The position numbers and the translations under genes were made by a program. A DNA stretch of 20,845 nt from JAAYGT01 sp050252075 (GTDB taxonomy: Bacteria; Pseudomonadota; Gammaproteobacteria; Burkholderiales; Burkholderiaceae_B), in contig JBFWLP010000063.1 in NCBI GenBank assembly GCA_050252075.1, forward strand, positions 1 to 20,845, in the 5' to 3' direction. Positions 6,351 to 14,376 of this stretch are shown one piece after another. Numbering within the stretch: position 1 is the first letter of the stretch; the number at the start of each line of letters is the position of its first letter. The notes under the pieces were generated by a model, which was not told the DNA's origin, made no database searches, and saw only the letters and a program-made list of their open reading frames with translations.

Positions 6351-9300
6351 TCAGCGAAAATCACGGCTGCAGGTATGAAGGCGGGGAATCAGATGGCTGA
6401 GATTGACCAGGCGTTTGGCCAGCAAGTGGCACACACCTTGCCGGCGTTGCCACACCCCGTACACGCCCAGCAAGCGTGCATTGACCAGTTCGTCGGCCTG
6501 CCGCCCGGCCAGATCGGCGTGAACAATGACATTCACATTGCCGGTTTCGTCTTCCAGGGTAACAAATACCGTGCCTTTGGCGGTTTGCGGGCGCTGGCGC
6601 CCGGTTACCAGGCCGCATGCCCGGGCCAGGCGACCCGGCGGAAAGCGGTCGTGCAAGTGGCTTGCCGGCGTGAAGCGGCGGGTATCCAGCAGGGCGCGTA
6701 AAAAGAATACAGGGTGCCGGCCCAGGGTCAGGCCCAGGCTGCGGTAGTCGTCGAGTGTGTTTTCTGCGGGCGATGGTTCGGGCAAGACCGGATTGCCGGT
6801 TTCCCGCAAGGGAACGGTGCGCAGCAACCCTGAATGGCCGGGGGTGGCCGCCTGCCAGCTGGCATGGCGACGGTGGGTAGTCAGCGATTGCAGGGCATTG
6901 GCCGCTGCCAGGGCGTTCAGATCGTGCTGTGACAAATGAACACGGCTGCGTAGATCGTGCAGGCTGGTGAACGGCCCGTTCCGGCGGGCGCTGTGCAGTG
7001 CCTGGGCACAGGCTTTGCCAAGCCCGCGAACCAGGTGCAGGCCCAGCCGTACGGCGGCCGGCCCGGTGCCGGGTTCCAGCGTGGTTTCCCATTGGCTGTC
7101 ATTGACGGTGGGCGGCAGCACAACCACACCGTGGCGCCGGGCGTCTTGCACCAGTTGGCTGGGGGAATAGAACCCCATGGGCTGGGAGTTCAGCAATGCC
7201 GCCAAAAACGCCTGGGGCTCGTGGCATTTGAGCCAGGCGCTCAGGTAGGCCAGCTTGGCAAAGCTGGCGGCGTGGCTTTCCGGAAAGCCGTATTCCCCAA
7301 AGCCTTCCAGCTGCTGAATGATGGCATGCGCAAATTCTTCGGGGCAGTGATTGCCGGTCAGGCCCTTGAAGAGCCTTTCCCGGAAGGCATCGACCCCGCC
7401 GGTGCGTCGCCATGCGGCCATGGAACGGCGTAGCTGGTCGGCCTCGTCGGCCGTGAAGTTGGCCGCCTGGATGGCGATCTGCATGGCTTGTTCCTGAAAA
7501 ATGGGAACCCCCAGCGTACGCTTCAGAATGTGTGCGATTTCCGGCATGGGGCTGTCGGCCGGTTCCAGACCCATGCGGCGGCGCAAATACGGGTGAACCA
7601 TGCCGCCCTGGATAGGCCCCGGCCGCACAATAGCCACCTGCACGACCAGATCGTAGAACTGGCGCGGTGCCAGGCGCGGCAGCATGCTCATCTGGGCGCG
7701 CGACTCAATCTGGAACACCCCCACGGTATCCGCTTGCCGGGTCATGGCAAAGGTGGCTTCGTCGTGGTGTGGAATATCGTCCAGCCCGAAAGGAGCGCCC
7801 CGGCGCAGCGCGACCAGTTTCAGGCAGCGCTGCAGCGCCGACAGCATGCCCAGGGCCAGGATATCGATTTTCAGCAAACCCATGGCATCGAGATCGTCTT
7901 TGTCCCACTGAACCAGTGTGCGTTCGGGCATGGCGGCATTTTCCAGGGGAACCAGGCGCCCAAGCGCCGATTGCGCAATCACAAAGCCTCCGGGATGCTG
8001 TGACAGATGGCGCGGGAAGCCGAGCAGCGTGTGGGCCAACGCCGCCCATTGCACCGTTCGGTGGTCGGCGGGATCCATGCCGTGTTCGTGCAGGCACTGC
8101 AGGAAATTGTGCTTGCTGACCCAATGCAGGTGTGATTTGGCAACGGCGTCGATGATGTCGGGATCGATGCCCAGCGCGCGGCCGCTGTCGCGCAGGGCGC
8201 TGCGCGTGCGGTAGGTAATGACGACGGCCGCCAGTGCCGCACGATGGCGCCCGTACTTGCGATACACATACTGAATGACCTCTTCGCGCCGCTGGTGTTC
8301 GAAGTCGACATCGATATCGGGCGGTTCCTTGCGTGCCTGGCTGATGAACCGGGCGAACAGTGTATTGCCGTTTTCAGGGTTGACCTCGGTAATGCCCAGG
8401 CAGTAGCACACGGCGGAATTCGCCGCCGACCCGCGCCCCTGGCAGAGAATGTCTTGGGAGCGGGCGAACTGGACGATGTCGTAGACCGTCAGAAAGTAGG
8501 CTTCGTAGTTCAGCGAGGCAATGATGGCCAGTTCGCTTTCGAGCTGGCTGCGCAACCGTGAGCTGATTCCGTGGGGGTACCGGCGCTGCGCCCCGGCGTA
8601 TGTTTCCTGGCGCAAATACGAGCGAAGCGTATGCCCCTCGGGAACGATTTCATCGGGATAGCTGTAGCGGATTTCATCGAGGGAGAAATGGCATTGCCGC
8701 GCGATATGAACGGTTTCGGCCAGCAAGGCCTGGGGAAACAGCCGCGACAGCCGGTAGCGGTTGCGCAAATGATGTTCGGCATTCGGGTACAAGGCGTAGC
8801 CGCATTCATGCACCGGCTTCTTCAGCCGCAAGGCGGTGAACGCATCGTGAACCGGCTGGCGCGAACGCACATGCATTTCCACCTGCCCGCAGGCTACCCG
8901 GGGTAGCCTGAAGTGTTCCGCCAGCGTTTCCAGCAACCTGAAATGGGGCAGGTCGTGGGGCAGATGGCGCAGGCTTGTTCCCAGCCACAGGCGCCCGGGA
9001 AAGGTGTGGGCCAGGAAGGCGACGGGTTCTTGCAAGGCAAGGGCCGGCGTGCCCGGTGCGGGGCGGAAAATGACCAGGCAATCGGGAAGCCCCGCCAGAT
9101 GGCTGTAGGGGGCCGGGGGGGTGGCGCAGATCGTTCAGGTCGAGCTGATAGTGTCCTTTCGGGCGGCGCCCGCGGGCCAGGGTGATGAGCTGGCTGAGAT
9201 TGCCGTAACCGTGCGCCGTGGTGGGAAGGATAATAAGGTGGTGATGATCAATGACAAAGCGGCTGGCGGGAATGAGTTTCAGGCCGTGCTTGCGGGCGTG

Positions 9301-9474
9301 TGTCCAGCCACGGACAATGCCGGCCAGCGAGGCTTCGTCGGCCAGTGCCAGGGCCTCGTAACCGGCCTGGGCGGCGCGCTCGACCAGTTCCTCAGGATGC
9401 GAGGCGCCGCGTAAAAAGCTGAAATTCGACAAGCAGTCGAGTTCGGCGTAACGGGGGGGAGCATCTGGAGCCAT
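6351..9474 (-). pseudogene. dnaE2: Error-prone DNA polymerase DnaE2 (ImuC), frameshifted
   Basis: This is a catalytic alpha-subunit-like polymerase for SOS translesion synthesis with ImuA and ImuB. The ATG at 9474 opens a PHP-domain frame (AELDCLSNFSFLRGASHPEELV) that leaves register at about residue 118. The remaining protein continues in another frame to 6351. Between CAC (9121-9123) and TAC (9105-9107) there are 13 bases, all C except two G; removing one C restores ...RHPPAPYSHL... and a 1040-residue protein, normal for DnaE2. In the restored numbering, the polymerase aspartates are D388 and D390 in PPDIDVDF and D537 in LLKIDILALG. A helix-hairpin-helix lies near 810-860 and an OB fold at about 950-1028. 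The PHP metal motif is degenerate (LDCLS where LHxHS is usual). It starts 9 bases after imuB. The break may be a real mutation, a homopolymer sequencing error or programmed slippage; the coding sequence is otherwise undamaged. Confidence 0.9.
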
Positions 9475-9483
9475 GGGGATGTT

Positions 9484-10833
9484 TCAGGCAAAAATGCCAT
9501 GCAGAAACCAGACAGGGCCTGCCGGGTCGTGTACGCCGGCCTGATGGCCATGGCGTTGCCGGTAGATCCAGTAACGTGTTCCTCGGGTGTCGTGTGCCAC
9601 GAAATAATCGCGCTGCTGGTGGCCCTGTGCCTGCCACCAGCCCGACTCGATGCGCTCGGGGCCTTGTTCCAGAAACAAGGGGGTGCCCTGGTAACAGGGG
9701 CGATTGGAGCGTATGGCCAGTGTGACAGGCTGGGGTAGCAGCCAGAAGGGGCGTGATGACGCGGGCAGTACGGGTAATGGCAAGGCCGTAGAGCGGCGAA
9801 CGGCGCAGGCGGTGGACCAGTGATTGGCCTGCTCGGGAAGGTAATGGGCCTGCGGGGCCGGCACTTGCAGGGCGTCGTGCCCCAGGCGTGCCCGCAGAAG
9901 GTCGAATACGTGCGATTCCTGTTCCTGCTGTTGGCCGGCCGTAGGAAAAAGCGAGGTGTTGATGGTGCGGCGAGGTTCGGTGTGCGAAATGAAAAGTTCC
10001 AGCCCGACCACCGTATCGGCCAGTTCATGACGTGGCAGTTGCTGTTCGAGAAGCGCCATGAAATGGGCGGGAAGCCACCCTGCACGGGTGCGCCGGATCG
10101 TGATCATGGATGCCGGATGGGCGTGTCGGCCGGGGTGATACAGCAAGCGCAGCAACAGGCAGTGCGTTGCCAGCTGATGCTGGAAAAGCCATTGGCACGC
10201 CTGCTCGACCAGCGGGGCAGCCTGGGCAAGGAGCGCCGGGGCGTGCGTGATGTGGATATCGGTGCTATGGCGCAGGTGCAGACGGTTGTGGGGTACAAAC
10301 CACCCATCGGGTGAGGTGGTGGTTTGCACGGTAAGGTGGTGCCGGCCGAACAAGGCGTCAAGGGCGCGCATGAAGGCGGGGCTGGTGCGTTGTTGCAGAC
10401 CGGCCCGTGGCAGGCTGAGCAACTGGCCCAGCGTATGGCAGCCCAGGCTGTGCAGCCACGGCAGGTAAGCCTGGGCGGCGGGGAAAAGATCCAGGGGCAA
10501 GGGCGCCGCCCGGCGAGCCAGCGTGGCAGGCTGAATGACATGGCGCGGATGGCCGGCCGGCAGGCCGGCCAGCAGGGCCGCCCCGGATTCGGTGGGTGCC
10601 ATGCCGGTGCTCATGCCGGGCGGGCCGTTCTTGAGTGTGCGGGCCGTTCGCCGTATACGATGCAGCAACGCCAGTGGCCCTTTGAACAGGGAAAGGCTGG
10701 CGTGGATGTTCAGCGCCAGCCCGTGGCCGGGGTGGATGGCGACCAGGGGGGTGTAGTGCCACATGGCCCCGGCCATTGCCTGCCATTGGGCCGGGGTGGC
10801 CTTGGTACTGTAAAGATAAACCCACAGCGCCAT
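9484..10833 (-). CDS. imuB: ImuB, Y-family polymerase-like mutasome protein
   Basis: This predicted 449-residue protein is related to Y-family (DinB-like) polymerases. In known systems it is a catalytically inactive adaptor linking ImuA, the beta clamp and DnaE2. The N-terminus MALWVYLYS lacks the first catalytic Asp, and the second acidic motif is replaced by SLSLFKGPLAL, consistent with a non-polymerase ImuB. The mid-section holds a helix-hairpin-helix-like stretch (LPWLHSLGCHTLGQLLSLPRAGL). It ends with the family-typical WIYRQ...GPVWFLHGIFA. I chose the ATG at 10833: it lies 7 bases after the imuA stop and fits the family start. The frame extends to 10980, but that extension is low-complexity shadow of imuA. 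It is the middle gene of imuA-imuB-dnaE2. Confidence 0.92.
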   Translation of the reverse strand: MALWVYLYSTKATPAQWQAMAGAMWHYTPLVAIHPGHGLALNIHASLSLFKGPLALLHRIRRTARTLKNGPPGMSTGMAPTESGAALLAGLPAGHPRHVIQPATLARRAAPLPLDLFPAAQAYLPWLHSLGCHTLGQLLSLPRAGLQQRTSPAFMRALDALFGRHHLTVQTTTSPDGWFVPHNRLHLRHSTDIHITHAPALLAQAAPLVEQACQWLFQHQLATHCLLLRLLYHPGRHAHPASMITIRRTRAGWLPAHFMALLEQQLPRHELADTVVGLELFISHTEPRRTINTSLFPTAGQQQEQESHVFDLLRARLGHDALQVPAPQAHYLPEQANHWSTACAVRRSTALPLPVLPASSRPFWLLPQPVTLAIRSNRPCYQGTPLFLEQGPERIESGWWQAQGHQQRDYFVAHDTRGTRYWIYRQRHGHQAGVHDPAGPVWFLHGIFA

Positions 10834-10840
10834 GGTGTGT

Positions 10841-11611
10841 TCAGCCGGTAACCGCAGAAGAGGCGGGCGAGGCGCCCCGTGCAAGAGATGGCGCAAGAGC
10901 CGGTGACGGGCCGGGCATGGTAGCCTGGGTTGCCGAGGGATGCCCGCCCGGGCAGGCGGGAAAGGCATGGCCGGCGTCATCGTTCAAGCAAAGCAGTAGT
11001 GGACGGTCGTGCAACGGCCCGGCGCGTTTCACGATATGCAGCATTAAACCGTTCGGATGGGGCGCCAGCGCCAGCCGCAGCGGCGCGGCACTGGCGGTGC
11101 GTGCGGCCGATAGCGGGCGCAGCACGACAAACAGGGTGGTGCTATGGCGTGCCGCCAGTTGCAGCTGGCGCAGGGCGGCCGGCCGCAATGATGGTGCCCA
11201 GCAGAGCAGGGCGCCGCAGGTGTTGTGCTGTAAAAGTAACTGGGCCGCCCATACCAGATTGCCGGCCGACCGGGTGTGTATGCACAGTACGTGCTGTTCA
11301 TTGATTTCCCAGTTGCTCAGGCACTGTATGTTGGGCGGCATGGGCGGGTCGAGCAATGCAATGCGCCGGGATAGGGACAGTTGCTGCAGCGCGGGCTTGA
11401 GCAGCTGCAGTTCCCCGCTGCCGTTGTGCGGAAGCAGGCATTCAATGAGCGCGCCAAGCGGCCAGCCCAGACCGGGCAGCTCGTTGTCCAGTGCCGGGTG
11501 CCCGGTACCCAGTACCGGGCCGGCGGGGCGCGCCAGCCGTGTGCCCCGCCAAAGCGCGGGATGAATGTGTTCGGGCGATGACACCGTTGAAGAACGTGAA
11601 CAGATAGCCAT
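10841..11611 (-). CDS. imuA: ImuA, RecA-like mutasome protein
   Basis: This predicted 256-residue protein, first gene of the SOS mutagenesis operon, belongs to the ImuA (SulA/RecA-like) family that supports DnaE2-ImuB translesion synthesis. After HPALWRGTRLA, a RecA-like start follows (GTGHPALDNELPGLGWPLGAL), then IECLLPHNGSGELQLLKPAL, the family version of the Walker region, and RIALLDPP. The C-terminus is Pro/Ser/Ala rich and variable, as usual. I chose the ATG at 11611 (MAICSRSS) with only a weak ribosome-binding site. The frame is open up to 11746, but that extension would read through the LexA box and promoter. The gene is under the LexA operator about 95-110 bases upstream. Confidence 0.9.
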   Translation of the reverse strand: MAICSRSSTVSSPEHIHPALWRGTRLARPAGPVLGTGHPALDNELPGLGWPLGALIECLLPHNGSGELQLLKPALQQLSLSRRIALLDPPMPPNIQCLSNWEINEQHVLCIHTRSAGNLVWAAQLLLQHNTCGALLCWAPSLRPAALRQLQLAARHSTTLFVVLRPLSAARTASAAPLRLALAPHPNGLMLHIVKRAGPLHDRPLLLCLNDDAGHAFPACPGGHPSATQATMPGPSPALAPSLARGASPASSAVTG

Positions 11612-11703
11612 GGAGTGCCGCCTGACAATGGCAAGGAAAACGGGGTAAGAAAAACAGAACAAAGAAAACAGGGGAAGGAAAGTGCAGCAAAGAAAATTCA
11701 AAA

Positions 11704-11723
11704 TACTGTTTAAATATACAGTA
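11704..11723. promoter_or_regulatory. LexA/SOS box controlling imuA-imuB-dnaE2
   Basis: TACTGTTTAAATATACAGTA fits the classic TACTG-(N10)-CAGTA LexA operator with both half-sites perfect. The flanking bases extend the symmetry to 12-bp arms (11697-11708 and 11719-11730). On the minus strand the box overlaps the probable -10 region of the imu promoter (TATATTTAAA), with TTGCCG as a possible -35. LexA binding would therefore block transcription until DNA damage. The box lies 81 bases from the imuA ATG side and about 100 bases before the divergent esterase gene, which might share the control. Confidence 0.93.
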
Positions 11724-11822
11724 TTTTGAATCGGCAATCCAATCAAACTGCGTTATCCTAGAAAGCTGGATCATTAACTTTTTTTAGATCGTGCCGGTAC
11801 AGTTGCCGGTGCGCCGGCGCCT

Positions 11823-12521
11823 ATGGTTACCGACCTTACAAACTCTTCGCCCGCCCAGCCTTTGGTGTTCATTCCGCGCCAGGGTAAACCGCAGCAATTG
11901 TTCGTGTTGCTGCACGGCGAAAATGCCGTTCCCGGCCAGCTGTTCCCGCTGGCCGATGCCATCAAGAGCAGGTTTCCCCAGGCCGTGGTGTTCATGCCTT
12001 GTGTCGCCCACGGGGAAGCGGCACAGCATGCCGCGCTGTTGGGGCATCTGGTGGAGCAAGTGCGCCATTTGCAAAAACATTACCAGTTGTCAGGTCAGCA
12101 AACCGCATTGGCCGGGTTTTCGAACGGCGCCAGCCTGGCCCTGGAAGCCAGCCATGCCCGGCACGATCTGGCCGGCAGGGTTCTGGCATTTTCGGGGGTT
12201 TACCGCGAATTGCCGCAAACCGTACCGCCTGCCACCTTGTTTCATTTTTTTCACGGTGAAGACGATACCCATGTGTCCGTTGAACAGGCCCGGCTTTCCA
12301 TTGAACACCTGGCCGACCGCGAAGGCGACGCCACACTCGATATTGCCGCAACCCTGGGGCATGAAATGCACCCCGCCCTCATCGAGCAGGCCATGGTGCG
12401 CCTGACAACCTGTGTGCCGTTACGCAGCTGGGAAGAGGCGTTGGCGTCGCTGAACAATCCGTCGCGAAATACCGACCGCGGGGTGCTGGCGCCCATTCCC
12501 CCCGATCGCACCGTGCACTAG
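11823..12521 (+). CDS. YpfH-like carboxylesterase (alpha/beta hydrolase)
   Basis: This predicted 232-residue cytosolic serine hydrolase belongs to the phospholipase/carboxylesterase group. The oxyanion-side motif LLHG is at 29-32. The nucleophile elbow GFSNG puts the catalytic Ser at residue 100. The acid is Asp148 in HGEDDTHV and the base is His180 in TLGHEMH. The size and layout match E. coli YpfH, an esterase of broad short-chain specificity; the natural substrate is not known. There is no signal peptide. The gene is divergent from imuA across the LexA box, and its stop codon overlaps the stop of the convergent NRDE gene in a shared CTAG. The start at 11823 is the first ATG and has no strong ribosome-binding site. 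Confidence 0.88.
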   Translation: MVTDLTNSSPAQPLVFIPRQGKPQQLFVLLHGENAVPGQLFPLADAIKSRFPQAVVFMPCVAHGEAAQHAALLGHLVEQVRHLQKHYQLSGQQTALAGFSNGASLALEASHARHDLAGRVLAFSGVYRELPQTVPPATLFHFFHGEDDTHVSVEQARLSIEHLADREGDATLDIAATLGHEMHPALIEQAMVRLTTCVPLRSWEEALASLNNPSRNTDRGVLAPIPPDRTVH

Positions 12522-13327
12522 CCGACTTCCAGGTGAAATGGCCAGTCGTTGCGCTCTGTGGGCTCGCCCTGCGGGTTATAGGTGAGCTCACTGAAAAAGG
12601 CCCGGCCGCTGCGGTGAACTGCCACCAGCGTTGAGCATCGCGTGCCGTAGTTGGGGCTGACAATAAACGGGCTGCTCAGCAAGCGCTCGCGCTCCAGGCT
12701 AAGCCCTGTACTGGGCAAGGCATGGTCGTCGGCCGGTGTGTCGTCGCGAAGAATGGCAAAAATATCGGGCGCCATTGCCGGCAGGTCGTGAAGGGGCAGG
12801 GCATCCAGCGCGGCGCGCAGGCGCTGCGCCTTGGGCCATGGGGTATTGAGCAAATGGTTTGAAACCACATGGCGCCCGCTGGCCAGGGGTTGGGCATGGT
12901 CCGGCATGGCGCGATTGCTGACATAAAACGCCCTGACCGCCGTGCGCAGCGGTGAACCATCGGGGGCGCATTCCCCCAGAATCAGGTTGAACCCGTTGTA
13001 ACGCCCGGCCTGTTCCGCCACCTGGTGTGCATAAGCGGCGGCCGTATCGCCGCCTTGCAGAAATTCCCGCGCAAGATCACCGCGTGAGGGCGCGTCGGCC
13101 TGTTGCCGGTGAGGGTCGCGGTAGTTGGTGATAAGCGCGAACCGGCCTGTTCGTGTCAAACCCAGCCAGGTACCGCCGCCCTGATCGTCGATGCCGGCAA
13201 TAACGGCCGGGGCATGGGGCCAGAATCCGGCCGGCTGTGCCGGACGGGCATGGAATTCGTCGCGGTTGGCGGCGATGAACAGCGGCCATTCGGCGTGGGC
13301 GTTCACAGCCAGGTAGGCAATGCACAT
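12518..13327 (-). CDS. NRDE/TANGO2-family protein
   Basis: This predicted 269-residue protein has the family signatures in order: MCIAYLA at the start with the conserved Cys2, AANRDEFHARPAQPAGFW at about 19-36, GGGTWLGLTRTGRFALITNYRD, and SNHLLNTPWPKAQRL. These match the NRDE (DUF833, TANGO2) family, whose eukaryotic member TANGO2 affects Golgi organisation and heme or lipid handling. The bacterial role is unclear and I assign none. The ATG at 13327 lies 12 bases after the stop of the DD-endopeptidase gene, with a GGCGG-like ribosome-binding site, so the two are probably cotranscribed. Its stop overlaps the esterase stop from the other strand. Confidence 0.9.
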   Translation of the reverse strand: MCIAYLAVNAHAEWPLFIAANRDEFHARPAQPAGFWPHAPAVIAGIDDQGGGTWLGLTRTGRFALITNYRDPHRQQADAPSRGDLAREFLQGGDTAAAYAHQVAEQAGRYNGFNLILGECAPDGSPLRTAVRAFYVSNRAMPDHAQPLASGRHVVSNHLLNTPWPKAQRLRAALDALPLHDLPAMAPDIFAILRDDTPADDHALPSTGLSLERERLLSSPFIVSPNYGTRCSTLVAVHRSGRAFFSELTYNPQGEPTERNDWPFHLEVG

Positions 13328-13339
13328 AGCGCTGCCGCC

Positions 13340-14224
13340 TTACAGCATGGCCAGATGCGTGGGTTCGGAGGTATCGGAGGCCGGCGCTTTTTCGACCAGG
13401 GTGCGAATGCGTATGGCATCGCCGATACGCGAGTACCGGCCGCTGGCGTTCAACAGAACGATGGCGACGTCTTTGTTGTCGATTTCGGTGAGCATGACCA
13501 GGCATTGCCCGGCTTCATTGATGAAACCGGTTTTGGAGATCTTGATTTCCCAGTCGGGTTTGGAAACGAGCCGGTTGGTGTTCTTGTACACCAGCTGACG
13601 CCCCGAGTTGACGGCAATGGTGTGCTGCTCGTTGGTGGTGTAGCGCTGGATGACGGGGTGGCGGTTGACGGCCACAAGAAGCTTGACCAGATCGCGTGGC
13701 GATGACACGTTGTCGCTGGACAGGCCGGTGGGTTCGACAAAGTGGCTTTGACGCATGCCAAGCGCCCGGGCTTTGTCGTTCATGGCGCGAACAAAGGCCG
13801 GCAGGCCGCCGGGATAATGGCGCCCCAGGGCGTGGGCGGCGCGATTTTCGGACGACATGAGCGCCAGGTGCAGCATGTCGGCCCGGGTGAGCCGGGTGCC
13901 TACCGGCAGGCGTGACCGTGAAAATTTCACGCGATCGATGTCATCGTCGGTGATGGACAGCATTTCGTTCATGTTCTGGCGGGCGTCGGCCACGACCAGG
14001 GCTGTCATGAGCTTGGAAATAGACGCTATGGGGCGGATATCCTGGCTGTTTTTTTCGTACAGGACATCGTCGGCGTTGATGTCGAGCACATAAACGACTT
14101 CGGCTTCCAGATGGGGCTGCGCCTGGCTTGCCCCGGCAAAGCTGATGGCAATGGTTGCGCTGATCGCGCACAGCGTGCCAAGGGCATGGCGTTTCAGCAG
14201 CGAGAAAGTAGTGGAATAGGCCAT
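13340..14224 (-). CDS. pbpG: D-alanyl-D-alanine endopeptidase, PBP7 type
   Basis: This predicted 294-residue periplasmic penicillin-binding protein of the S11 family would cut D-Ala cross-links in peptidoglycan. The signal peptide is about residues 1-35 (KR, then TLCAISATIAISFAGASQA, cleaved before QPH). The three active-site motifs are complete: SISK (Ser68, Lys71), SEN (125-127) and KTG (231-233, in ISKTGF). The length and absence of a C-terminal membrane amphipathic domain fit PBP7/8 (PbpG) rather than PBP5/6. The ATG at 14224 was preferred over an in-frame TTG at 14248 because it begins the normal signal peptide. It is the first gene of a likely two-gene unit with the NRDE gene. Confidence 0.92.
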   Translation of the reverse strand: MAYSTTFSLLKRHALGTLCAISATIAISFAGASQAQPHLEAEVVYVLDINADDVLYEKNSQDIRPIASISKLMTALVVADARQNMNEMLSITDDDIDRVKFSRSRLPVGTRLTRADMLHLALMSSENRAAHALGRHYPGGLPAFVRAMNDKARALGMRQSHFVEPTGLSSDNVSSPRDLVKLLVAVNRHPVIQRYTTNEQHTIAVNSGRQLVYKNTNRLVSKPDWEIKISKTGFINEAGQCLVMLTEIDNKDVAIVLLNASGRYSRIGDAIRIRTLVEKAPASDTSEPTHLAML

Positions 14225-14258
14225 AGACAGCACGGGGTTATTAAGCAATTTTTCCGCT

Positions 14259-14264
14259 ATCGTA
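14259..14264 (-). promoter_or_regulatory. Candidate extended -10 promoter of the PBP7 gene
   Basis: On the minus strand TGCTACGAT gives an extended -10 (TG-N-TACGAT), about 35 bases before the ATG at 14224, downstream of a very A/T-rich stretch. No good -35 is present at 17 bases, which is tolerable for an extended -10 promoter. The call rests on this match alone. Confidence 0.3.
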
Positions 14265-14350
14265 GCAGAAAAATTCTCTTTTTTATTAGGTGGTTACACG
14301 TATTTTTTAAATATTTTCTAGGTTTTTCCGGTGCATGGCGCCGATGGCGG

Positions 14351-14376
14351 AAAAATCACTGTTTGTTTATGCAGTG
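14351..14376 (-). terminator. Weak hairpin terminator at the end of the MFS gene
   Basis: On the minus strand CACTG and CAGTG pair around a ten-base loop and are followed by ATTTTTCC. The hairpin overlaps the last codons of the transporter gene. The stem is only five pairs, so it is a modest candidate for rho-independent termination before the PBP7 promoter. Confidence 0.3.

Noticed and set aside
9279..10085. 268-codon minus-strand frame overlapping imuB and the start of dnaE2
   Set aside because: It is out of frame with both supported genes. It is Pro/Arg/His-rich and matches DnaE2 only by shared bases, so it is a shadow.
10834..10980. N-terminal extension of imuB to 10980
   Set aside because: It overlaps imuA out of frame and is Pro/Arg-rich. 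The family start MALWVYLY is at 10833.
11612..11746. N-terminal extension of imuA to 11746
   Set aside because: It would place the start beyond the LexA box and promoter, and the added residues have no family resemblance. The ATG at 11611 is preferred.
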